From positions 1 to 64,000 of the forward strand of contig NZ_CP010803.1 of NCBI RefSeq assembly GCF_000960975.1: a DNA stretch of 64,000 nucleotides, written 5' to 3'. The notes below the pieces were generated by a model. The model did no database searches. It worked only from the letters and a program-made list of their open reading frames with translations, and had not been told where the DNA came from. The number at the start of each line of letters is the position of its first letter. The first letter of the stretch is position 1. Positions 48,811-59,700 of this stretch are shown piece by piece. Made by a program: the position numbers and the translations under genes. This DNA is from Martelella endophytica. Its GTDB lineage: Bacteria; Pseudomonadota; Alphaproteobacteria; Rhizobiales; Rhizobiaceae.

Positions 48811-48833
48811 ACGGCCGGACACAGTCCGGCCGT
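48811..48833 (+). terminator. Hairpin after the copper-chaperone gene
   Basis: A perfect 9-bp stem ACGGCCGGA with complement and 5-base loop CACAG lies 36 bases after the stop. It is followed by only a weak T-rich run (CTCTCGTTG). Confidence 0.5.
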
Positions 48834-48929
48834 CTCTCGTTGTCCACGCCCCGGCAATATTGTGCAGCGCCGTTGGGCGCGATGGCGGAGCGTGTTTGCG
48901 GCGATCGGTCACGCTATCCACATCCCCCT

Positions 48930-48957
48930 TTGACAGAACGCACATAACCGATAATAT
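48930..48957 (+). promoter_or_regulatory. Possible promoter of the MarR-ABC-M14 operon
   Basis: A perfect TTGACA -35 (48930-48935) is followed after 16 bp by TAATAT (48952-48957). A small palindrome TGTCGACA overlaps just downstream and may be the site of the regulator. Assigned by eye. Confidence 0.4.
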
Positions 48958-49022
48958 GTCGACAAACTGAAGACAAATCGTCATCGGCGACACCACGCCG
49001 GGATGGGGAACCGGAGGCGCTT

Positions 49023-49592
49023 TTGAAGCCCAACAAGCAACCGCAGGCCGATTTCAATGGCTTTGCGGACGAAGAATCCGCATTGATCGCACTTGGCCCG
49101 GTCGTCTCGTCACAGCATCTCGCTGCGGGCGGCTCACCGGGATTGTCCGAGGTCGAATACGGTCTGATCCTCGCCTCACATGCCTTTTCGCGCTGGATGG
49201 TGCGCTGCATGGCGGCGGCAGGTCTGCCCGGCCTATCGCCCATCGAAGTGCTGATCCTGCACTCGATCCGCCATCGCGGCCGCGAGAAGAAGCTCGCCGA
49301 CATCTGCCATGTGCTCGACATCGAGGACACCCATGTCGCGACCTATGCGATCCGCAAGCTTGAGGCCGCCGGTCTTTTGACCAGCAGCAAGCGCCGCAAC
49401 GAGAAGATGGTCAAGATCAGCGACAAGGGCGCAGCCGCCTGCGACCGTTATGCCCAGATCCGCGAGCGGCTTCTCGTCGAATCGACCGCCGACACGCGCC
49501 CGTCCGAGGAGGTGCTGTCGCAGCTCGCTTCCGTGCTGCGCTTCATGTCCGGCGCCTATGCCCAGTCCGGCCGCGCCGCGGCGACATTCTGA
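49023..49592 (+). CDS. MarR-like winged-helix regulator of the ABC operon
   Basis: This 189-residue protein has a winged-helix domain at about residues 75-130 (LSPIEVLILHSIRHRGREKKLADICHVL, then HVATYAIRKLEAAGLL with wing SSKRRNEKMVKIS), MarR-like, between helical ends. A TTG start is used, with GGAGG 6 bases upstream; no ATG fits. The ABC ATPase gene starts 11 bases after the stop, so the regulator leads the operon and probably controls it. Confidence 0.82.
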   Translation: MKPNKQPQADFNGFADEESALIALGPVVSSQHLAAGGSPGLSEVEYGLILASHAFSRWMVRCMAAAGLPGLSPIEVLILHSIRHRGREKKLADICHVLDIEDTHVATYAIRKLEAAGLLTSSKRRNEKMVKISDKGAAACDRYAQIRERLLVESTADTRPSEEVLSQLASVLRFMSGAYAQSGRAAATF

Positions 49593-49603
49593 AAGGCGAA
49601 ACC

Positions 49604-51424
<1,821 letters not shown>

Positions 51425-51457
51425 AGCTTCAACTCCGCATCCGGAAGGGATAACAAC

Positions 51458-52990
51458 ATGCTGAAATCCGTCTTCAAGACCACCGCCGCCTCTGCGCTGG
51501 TGGCACTCGCCGGCCTCGCCGCCACCGCCTCCCCCTCGCTTGCCGACGGCAAGATGACCGTCGCGATCGCACTCGATCCCGGCAGCTGGGATCCGATCGA
51601 TACATTCCTGGTCGCATGGGGCGCCGTCGGCTCCAACATCTTCGACGGCCTGACCTATCGCGACGAGAACGCGAAACTCGGCCCGGGTCTCGCGACAAGC
51701 TGGGACGTTCTGGACGATGGCAAACGCATCCGCTTCAGCCTGCGCGAGGGAGTGACCTTCCATGACGGCGAGCCCTTCAATGCCGACGCCGTGAAATACA
51801 CCTTCGACCGCCTGCTCGGCGATGAAGGTGCCAAGGGCCCGCAGCGCGCCAACTACACCTCGATCGAAAGCGTCGAGGTGATCGACGAGAACACCGTGGA
51901 CTTCCACCTGACCGCCCCCGATCCAGTGCTGCTCACCAAGCTTGCCGGCTACGGCGCGATGATCGTGCCGCCGAAATATCTCGAGGAAAACGGCGACGAG
52001 TATTTCAACACCCATCCCGTCGGCACCGGTCCGTTCAAGTTCGTTTCCTACAATCCGAAGGTCGATCTCGACCTCGAGGCCAACCCGGACTACTGGGGCG
52101 GCGCGCCGAAGCTTTCGGAATTGCAGTATCGCTTCATCGCCGAATCCGCCACCGCCGTTGCCGAGCTCCAGGCTGGCCGCGTCGACCTGATGGAAGACCT
52201 GCCGATCAGCATGATCCCGGTCGTCGAGGGCGATTCCAAGCTTGAGGTGCTGTCGACCACCGGCCCGACCGTCTATGGCCTGCGCTACAACACCCGCGAC
52301 GGCATCACCAAGGATGCCAACGTGCGCAAGGCACTGACCATGGCCGTCGATCGCGCCACCATCATCAGTTCGCTGCTTGGTGGCGAGGCGTCGGAAATCG
52401 CGAGCTTCCAGAGCGCGCTGTCGTTTGGCGACGATCCGGACCTGAAGCCGCTTCCCTACGATCCGGAAGGCGCGAAGAAGCTGCTTGAGGAAGCGGGCGT
52501 TGCGCCCGGTGCCGAGGTGCAGATCGACATCCGTGCCGGCAACTCCACCATGAATGAAGTGGCACAGGCGATTGCCGCCTATCTTCAGGTGGTCGGCATC
52601 AAGGCGACCGTGAAGCCTTATGAATCGAGCGTTTTCCTGAACGACATCGTTCCGCAGGGCAAGACCGGTGCGATGTTCCAGCAGAGCTGGGGCGGCTGGA
52701 CGCTCGACTACGACAACACCGCCTACCTGCTTTACCACACCGGCGAAAAGTGGAACCCCTACGGCAATGACACGACGCTCGATGCCATGCTGGAGGAACA
52801 GCGCCCGATGACCGACGTCGCCGAACGCGAGAAGAAGCTGCAGGCGATCGCCGGATACATTGCCGATCAGGCGCTGGAAATGCCGCTCTATGCCCTCAAC
52901 AGCATCTACGGCATCAACAAGCGGGTCGAAGGCTTCGTTCCGGCGCCGGACAACCGCATCAAGCTCAACAATGTCAGCATCGCCGAATAA
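51458..52990 (+). CDS. ABC importer substrate-binding protein (SBP family 5)
   Basis: This 510-residue periplasmic protein has a Sec signal (to about residue 29, PSLA) and the SBP_bac_5 pattern: WDPIDTFLVAWGAVGSNIFDGL, the FSLREGVTFHDGEPFNADAVKYTFDRLL core, and GTGPFKFVSYNP. It is of the peptide/opine/nickel-binding class. The bound compound is not readable, but the M14 gene in the operon suggests a peptide or amidated amino acid. GGAAGGGA precedes the ATG. Confidence 0.93.
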   Translation: MLKSVFKTTAASALVALAGLAATASPSLADGKMTVAIALDPGSWDPIDTFLVAWGAVGSNIFDGLTYRDENAKLGPGLATSWDVLDDGKRIRFSLREGVTFHDGEPFNADAVKYTFDRLLGDEGAKGPQRANYTSIESVEVIDENTVDFHLTAPDPVLLTKLAGYGAMIVPPKYLEENGDEYFNTHPVGTGPFKFVSYNPKVDLDLEANPDYWGGAPKLSELQYRFIAESATAVAELQAGRVDLMEDLPISMIPVVEGDSKLEVLSTTGPTVYGLRYNTRDGITKDANVRKALTMAVDRATIISSLLGGEASEIASFQSALSFGDDPDLKPLPYDPEGAKKLLEEAGVAPGAEVQIDIRAGNSTMNEVAQAIAAYLQVVGIKATVKPYESSVFLNDIVPQGKTGAMFQQSWGGWTLDYDNTAYLLYHTGEKWNPYGNDTTLDAMLEEQRPMTDVAEREKKLQAIAGYIADQALEMPLYALNSIYGINKRVEGFVPAPDNRIKLNNVSIAE

Positions 52991-53072
52991 GGCGTTCTTC
53001 CGGCGCCGCCTCCGGGCGGCGCCGTTTCGCTTCGGTTGAGACACCGTTCACGAACAAGCGGAGGTCGCGCCC

Positions 53073-53996
53073 ATGGCCGGCTTTATCATCAAGCGCCTGC
53101 TCCAGGCCATTTTCGCCACGCTCGCCGTCACGCTGCTGGTCTCCTTCGCCATCCGCCTGACCGGCGATCCGGCGCTGATGCTGACCCAGGGCGCCGGCAG
53201 CATCACCGAGGCCGACCTTGAACGGATCCGCGAGGCGCTCGGCGTCAATCGGCCGTTCTTCGTTCAGTATTTCGAGTTCCTGAAGGGCATGGTGACGTTC
53301 GATTTCGGCCGTTCCTTCCTTGGCGGCACGCCGGTCTCGAGGTTGATCGCCACAGCACTTCCCGCCACGCTGGCGCTCGCTTTCTGGTCGATGCTGATCT
53401 CGGTCGTCATCTCCATACCGCTCGGCATCAAGGCTGCGACCAGCCGGGGCCGGTTCGCCGACCAGATCATCCGGGTGCTTTCGCTCGTCGGCCTGTCCTT
53501 CCCGAACTTCTGGCTGGCAATCATGCTGGTGCTGGTCTTCGGCATCACCTGGAACCTTCTGCCGCCCAGCGGCATGAGCGACTGGACGAGCTACATCATG
53601 CCCTCGGTCACCATGGGTGTGATCCTGACGGCGGTGAATGTGCGGCTGGTGCGCACCACCATGCTCGAGACGCTGAATTCGCAATACATCATGGTCGCCC
53701 GTGCCAAGGGACTGAGCGAGACCCGCGTGCTCTACAAGCACGCGCTGCGCAATTGCGCGATCCCGCTGGTCACCTATCTCGGCCTCCAGTTCGGCGGGCT
53801 TCTCGGCGGCATTGTTGTTGTCGAGCGGGTGTTCAACTGGCCGGGCATGGGCACGCTTGCCTTCGATGCCGTCAGCGCCCGCGACTATCCCGTCCTTCAG
53901 GCGACGATCATGGTGCTTTCGCTGATGATCATCGCCGTCAACCTTCTGGTCGATATCGCTTACGGGCTGATCGACCCGCGCATCCGCACGGAGTGA
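53073..53996 (+). CDS. ABC importer permease, DppB type
   Basis: This 307-residue inner-membrane protein has six helices. The BPD_transp_1 coupling motif is RAKGLSETRVLYKHALRN near residue 210. GGAGG precedes the ATG. It pairs with the DppC-type permease encoded 4 bases downstream. Confidence 0.95.
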   Translation: MAGFIIKRLLQAIFATLAVTLLVSFAIRLTGDPALMLTQGAGSITEADLERIREALGVNRPFFVQYFEFLKGMVTFDFGRSFLGGTPVSRLIATALPATLALAFWSMLISVVISIPLGIKAATSRGRFADQIIRVLSLVGLSFPNFWLAIMLVLVFGITWNLLPPSGMSDWTSYIMPSVTMGVILTAVNVRLVRTTMLETLNSQYIMVARAKGLSETRVLYKHALRNCAIPLVTYLGLQFGGLLGGIVVVERVFNWPGMGTLAFDAVSARDYPVLQATIMVLSLMIIAVNLLVDIAYGLIDPRIRTE

Positions 53997-54000
53997 GACC

Positions 54001-54858
54001 ATGGCCACAGCAACGACCACAGCCAGAAGAAGGCCCCGGCGTTTCGGCGCGGAGTTCATCGTCGGCGCCACGCTGGTCGCCGTCATCGTTCTCGCGGCGC
54101 TGTTTGCCAACGTGCTGTTTCCGGCCGGCTTCGACAGGATCGACCTGATGGCACGGCTGAAGCCGCCATTCGCAAGCCTCGCCCATCCCTTCGGCACGGA
54201 CCCGCTCGGTCGCGATGTGCTGGCGCGCGTGGTGGCCGGTGGCCGGCTTTCCCTGCTTGTCGGCTTCTCCTCGGTCATCGGGGCGGTGATCATCGGCGTG
54301 GCGGTGGGCCTCATCGCCGGCTATTATCGCGGTATCACCGATACGCTGATGATGCGCTTTGCCGATGTGCAGCTGGCGCTTCCCTTCATCCTGCTTGCAA
54401 TCACCTTCATCGCCATTCTCGGCGGCAGCCTGCTCAACACGATCATCCTGCTGATCATATCGCAATGGGTCCAGTATGCGCGGCTGGTGCGCGGCCAGGT
54501 GCTGGCGCTGCGCGACCGCGAATTCATTCTCTCCGCCCGGGCGATCGGTGTGAAGAACTGGCGGATCATCGTTCAGCACCTGCTGCCGAACCTCACCGGC
54601 CCGGTCATCGTGCTGATGACGCTCAATGTCGCGACCAACATTCTGCTTGAAAGCAGCCTGACCTTCCTCGGCCTCGGCGTCGACCCGACCATCCCGACCT
54701 GGGGCGGGATGCTGGCGGAAGGCCGTACCTATCTGCAGACCGCCTGGTGGGTCAGCGTCTTCCCCGGCCTTGCCATCATGCTGACCGTTCTCGGCCTCAA
54801 CCTCCTCGGCGACTGGCTGCGCGACCTGCTCGACCCGACCGGAAAGACCTCGCTATGA
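54001..54858 (+). CDS. ABC importer permease, DppC type
   Basis: This 285-residue permease has an N-terminal OppC_N helix, HPFGTDPLGRDVLARVVAGGRLSL at about residue 62, and the coupling motif SARAIGVKNWRIIVQHLLPN near 180. It shares the operon, and its stop overlaps the start of the M14 gene (ATGA). Confidence 0.95.
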   Translation: MATATTTARRRPRRFGAEFIVGATLVAVIVLAALFANVLFPAGFDRIDLMARLKPPFASLAHPFGTDPLGRDVLARVVAGGRLSLLVGFSSVIGAVIIGVAVGLIAGYYRGITDTLMMRFADVQLALPFILLAITFIAILGGSLLNTIILLIISQWVQYARLVRGQVLALRDREFILSARAIGVKNWRIIVQHLLPNLTGPVIVLMTLNVATNILLESSLTFLGLGVDPTIPTWGGMLAEGRTYLQTAWWVSVFPGLAIMLTVLGLNLLGDWLRDLLDPTGKTSL

Positions 54859-56594
54859 CCGTGATCTTCGAAGAGACCTTCGAACCGACCATCGACAACC
54901 TCGTCGCCCGTTTCGCCGATGGCAGCGCGAAGACCGTCGAGGCATGGGTTTTCGCCGACACCGAAACACGCCGAAAAGCGGAGGAGACACTTGCGGCAAA
55001 GGGTATCACCGCCCGGTTCCGCAGCGCCTACAAGCCGCTGGTCCACTTCTTCAGCGAGGACGTCCGGACCGATGGCCTCGTCTCTGCGGCGATCACCTAT
55101 CCGGTTCACCCCGAAGCGCCCGAAAACCGTTTTCTGCTCGAAGCCTATCCGCTGTCGGGCCTGCTGGGCGACACCAAAGTCTCCTTCGCGCCCGCAACGG
55201 ATGGAAGCGATCTTTTCTATACCGTCGTGCTGAGCTGGTCCGACGGCCGCAGCGAAACGAAGGCGGTATTCGCGCCGAACCGGCTGCATGACGATTTCGC
55301 CGGCGAGCAGGTGCTGTCGCCGACCGGCTGGCTCAGCATCGACGGCGCCGAAGGCGCGCGCCTCAAGACCGATTACGAAGCGCTGTTCTCGCGGACTATG
55401 CAGGCCATTGCCGCGCATCGATGGGGAGACGCCGAGCCGTTCTTCGAGGAACTCAACATCACCGCCAGCCTGCCGGCCGAAGACGAATGGCTGCCGCTTT
55501 CCCCGAGCGATGCGCTGATCAGCCTGCGCGAGGCCCTGCACGAGGATTTTTACTTTTCGCTTCTGGAGGTATTTCAGACGAGATCGGGCCGCCCGCTCGG
55601 CGACCGGGGCCTGAGGCCCGGCCAGATCGTGCCGGAAATCCGCTTCGCTGCCGGTCCCGCAAGGGTGCGGGTGGAAACGCGTCCGCTCAACGCGGACGAG
55701 ACCGATGATGACGCCGGTGAGGCCGTCGCCACGGCCGCCAATCCGTTCTCCGCAGCCCGCGTGCGAAGGGAACTCGAAACGATCGAGGGCGAAGCCTTCG
55801 CCGCCCGCTCGCGTGCCGGCCGCGCCGTCTCGGCCCGTTATCACAGGGGCAGCGACCGGCCGGTGATGATCAGCGGCGGCCAGCATCCAAACGAGGTGAC
55901 GGGCATTGCCGGCGCGCTGCGGGCCGGCCTTGCGCTCGCCGAACGGCCGAACGTCCACTTCACCATCTCGCCACTCGAAAACCCGGACGGCTATGCGGTC
56001 GACAACCGCCTTCGCGCCGACAACCCGCGCCACATGCACCATGCCGCCCGCTACACGGCCTTCGGCGACGATCTCGAATACCGCCCCCGCGAGGCGCCGT
56101 TCGAGACCGGCATCCGCTTCCAGGCCGAAGCGATCAGCGGCGCCCTCCTCCACGTCAACCTGCACGGCTATCCGGCGCACGAATGGACCCGGCCGCTTTC
56201 GGGCTATGTGCCGCGCGGCTTCGCCATGTGGACCGTGCCCAAGGGCTTCTTCCTGATCATGCGCCACAAGTCCGGCTGGGAGGAACAGGCGCGCACCCTG
56301 ATCGACAGGGTCACCGAACGCCTTGGGCAAAACCGTGCCCTCGTCGACTTCAATGCCCGCCAGATCGACCTCTACATCGCCCATTCGGGCACACCGACAT
56401 GGCCTGTGATCAACGGCTTTCCGGTGATGATCTCGGTCGATGACCGCCACCGCGTGCCGCTCACGCTGATCACCGAATATCCCGACGAAACCATCTACGG
56501 TGACGCCTTTATCCAGGGCCACACGGCCCAGCTCGAGACGGCGCTCGGCGCCTATGAGGCATGGCAGGATATGGTTTTGCCGGAGGCAAGCTGA
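54855..56594 (+). CDS. M14 zinc carboxypeptidase, cytoplasmic
   Basis: This 579-residue protein has no signal peptide. Its last ~250 residues hold the M14 core: GGQHPNE (zinc ligands His344 and Glu347), NPDGY near 378, NLHGYP (third ligand His437), and TEYPDETIYGD with catalytic Glu541. The first ~300 residues are an all-beta, non-catalytic part. It overlaps dppC by 4 bases, so import and cytoplasmic cleavage of the same substrate are likely coupled. The substrate could be a peptide or amino-acid conjugate. Confidence 0.88.
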   Translation: MTVIFEETFEPTIDNLVARFADGSAKTVEAWVFADTETRRKAEETLAAKGITARFRSAYKPLVHFFSEDVRTDGLVSAAITYPVHPEAPENRFLLEAYPLSGLLGDTKVSFAPATDGSDLFYTVVLSWSDGRSETKAVFAPNRLHDDFAGEQVLSPTGWLSIDGAEGARLKTDYEALFSRTMQAIAAHRWGDAEPFFEELNITASLPAEDEWLPLSPSDALISLREALHEDFYFSLLEVFQTRSGRPLGDRGLRPGQIVPEIRFAAGPARVRVETRPLNADETDDDAGEAVATAANPFSAARVRRELETIEGEAFAARSRAGRAVSARYHRGSDRPVMISGGQHPNEVTGIAGALRAGLALAERPNVHFTISPLENPDGYAVDNRLRADNPRHMHHAARYTAFGDDLEYRPREAPFETGIRFQAEAISGALLHVNLHGYPAHEWTRPLSGYVPRGFAMWTVPKGFFLIMRHKSGWEEQARTLIDRVTERLGQNRALVDFNARQIDLYIAHSGTPTWPVINGFPVMISVDDRHRVPLTLITEYPDETIYGDAFIQGHTAQLETALGAYEAWQDMVLPEAS

Positions 56595-56640
56595 CAGCGG
56601 GCAGCCTCCACAAGACGCCGATGGCGACTGAAACGCAAAT

Positions 56641-56671
56641 GGACCGGCAGGGCATGACGTCCTGCCGGTCC
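56641..56671. terminator. Bidirectional hairpin between M14 and the autotransporter
   Basis: An 11-bp perfect stem GGACCGGCAGG with complement and 9-base loop lies between the two convergent genes. No T-run follows on either side. Confidence 0.5.
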
Positions 56672-56733
56672 AACTATGTCGTATTGCGCATGTCCGGACG
56701 GTGAACCGGTCACCCGTTCACCGGGATTGGCTT

Positions 56734-59700
56734 TTAGAACTGCGCCCGCATCGAGAGCGAGACCTGCGCGCCGGAGACATCCTTGCCGACAGGGAAATCA
56801 GCCCGGACCTGGCCGGAAACCTGACGCAGCACGCTCGTCGGCGGTGTCAGGTAGTCGAAGCCCACGCTGATTTCGCCGTAATTGTCGACCGTCGACGTGT
56901 TGATCGGCGTGCGGATGCCCGCAGACGATACGTAATAAGCCGTCGGATCGTCGGCGAAGTTGTTGTAATAGGTCCCGGCCAGGAACGGCTGGATCGTGCC
57001 CCTGTTGTCGTCAAGCGTGAACGACGCCGAAGCCGCAAGACCTATCGAGCCGACAAGCGTCTCCATATCGTCAAACGAAATCTGGGCCGGAGAGCCGCTG
57101 GCCACCTGCAGGTCGTCGTTGAAGACGCTGTTCGAATAGGACAGGCCAATCGACGGGAGCAGCGTGAAGCGGTCCATATTGAAGCCGTAGGCCAGATAAC
57201 CCGAAGCGGTGTACTGGTTGGCATCAAACCCGTCCTGATCGAAGACCGACGTCGACAGCCCGGATGCCGTCCGCATCTGGTCGATGTCATAGGCGGTGCG
57301 GCCATAGGTGGTGCGCAACTGGGCCACGAACGGGCCCGCAAGATAGGATGCGTAGCCGCCGAAATACTGCTGGTCGAAGGTGCTCTGACCGCTGTAGCCA
57401 ATGCCCGCCACCGTTTCGTTCGAGCTGACCGAACCGGAGTTGAGACCGCCGAGCAGACCGAAGTTCACCTGGCCGCCCGCCTTCCCGAGGTCGAAGCAAC
57501 CATAGTCCAAACCAAGTTCCACACCGCCGAACGATATGTCGGAATCGGTCTTCGCGGAGACAGAGCCGGCGGAGGATGCCGTCGACGCGGTGTTCAGCGA
57601 GCCGCCGTTCATGCGGGTGTAGGTGCCCGGGCTGCAGCCCTTGCCTGCGCCATCGACGGCGGTGACATAGCTGTCGTCGAAGCGGTTCGTGGTGATCCCG
57701 GTAAAGGCCTGGGTCGCGTAAATGCCGCCAAGGGTGCCGCTGATCGGCGTCATGTCGAGTGCCGTCGTCAGGATTACCGAATTGGCGGTTTCCCGGACAC
57801 TGTTGACGATCAGGGGGTTGGCGGTATTGCCGAGACCGTAGACGTCGCCGACCGACGCCGAATAGGTGCCGTCAATGGTGATCAGCGTCCGCTCTTCCGG
57901 CGTATCGAGATAGTTGAGGCCGTAGAGCGCCAGATCATAGTCGCCGCCCGAGAAATCGCCGGTCACCTGGATCTGGTCGGTCGTCGTATCGGCATAGGTC
58001 CCGAGCGCGATGCGGCCGCCGCGGGTGATGTCACTGTCGACCGTCAGCGTCGTTGCAGACGTTCCGGCAGTCTTCAGGGCGCCGGTATCGGTCTTGTAGT
58101 TCGACGCGTTCAGCGTTCCGCTATTGTCAATATCGATGCCCGAGATCGTGTAGCCGCCCCAGGCCGTGAACGTGCCCTGGTTGCTGAGCGTGCCGTTGCC
58201 GACAAGGTCTCCGGTCAGAGAGAACGTATCATCGAGCAGACTGCTGTTTTCGATCGCACCGTTGATCGTACCGCGGATGCTGGCAATGCCCGAGTTCACA
58301 AGGCCGCCATTCAGCGTTCCAGTGGTTGCAAACAGGCCGGCATTTGTCGTCAACCCGTCAATCTGGCCGCTGTTGGTCATCGTGCCGTTATCGGCGATAT
58401 CGACGGCACCGCCGATGAGGCCGGTATTCTCCGCCGTGCCGGCATTGACGGCCACGGAACCGCTCACCGTGCCGGCATTGGTGAAGTAACCGGCATCGTT
58501 GGTCACCGAGGCAAGCGTGGCGCCGGCCATGTTGGTCGCGCCGCCGCTATTGGTCAGCGCGCCGGCCACCCCGCCGCTCTGGTTCACGAAACCGAAGCCG
58601 CTGCCGCCGGCAAACGAGCCGTTGACCACATCCGCGAGCGTCCCGCTATTGGTCGCCACGCCGTCATTGCTGATCGTGGTCAGGCCCGCGACAGAACCCG
58701 TATTGTCTGCCGAACCACCGGTGACATCGAGCGTGCCGGTGACGGTACCGGCATTGGTAAACACACCGGCCGTGTTCAGGACCGAGGCAAGCGTACCGCC
58801 GGCTTCATTGGTCGCACCGCCACTATTGGTCAGCGCGCCGGCCACGCCGCCGGCCTGGTTGACGAAGCCGGAGCCGCTGCCGCCGGCATAAGAACCGTTG
58901 ACCACGTCCGCAAGCGTGCCGCTGTTGGTCACCAGGCCGTCATTGCTGATCGTGGTCAGGCCTCCGACGGTGCCGTTGTTCAAGACACCATTGCCGTTGT
59001 TGTCGACAGTGCCGCCGTTGACGACCAATGCGCCATCGATGCTGCCGCTGTTGGTGAAGGTTCCGGCATTGTTGGTCGCCGTTCCGATCGATCCGCCGAT
59101 CAGGTTGACCGAGGACCCGTGGTTCACCAGCGCCTCCGTACGACCGAAGCTGCCATTGGTGAACCCGTTCGAATTGATGTCTCCCGTCGAATAGTTGATG
59201 ACCGTCCCGAAGTTTGCAGCCGAGATCAAGCCATTGGTGACATCGCCGTCATAGATCGTCGTCAGGCCGACAACATCGCCGCCGGCCTCGTTGGCAACAA
59301 AGCCACCAAGTACGTCGAGTGTGCTTTCGAGCGTTCCGGTGTTGGTCAAAAGCCCGCCGGAAATGCCGGCAGCGCCTGTCACGGTACCGGCATTGACGAC
59401 AACGCCTCCGGTGATCCCAAGCGTGTTATCGATGGTGCCGGTGTTGGTCAGAAGCCCGGCGGAAACGCCGGTAGCACCTGTTACAGTACCAGTATTGATG
59501 ACAACCCCGCCGGCGACCCCAAGCGTGTTATCGATGGTCCCGGTGTTGGTCAGAAGCCCGCCGGAAACGCCGGTAGCACCTGTCACGGTACCGGTATTGG
59601 TGACGATCCCGCCGGTAACCCCAAGCGTGTTGTCGATGGTACCGGTGTTGGTGAAGGTCGTCGCCACGCCCGAGACCGTCGTTGCGCCGTTGATCGTGCC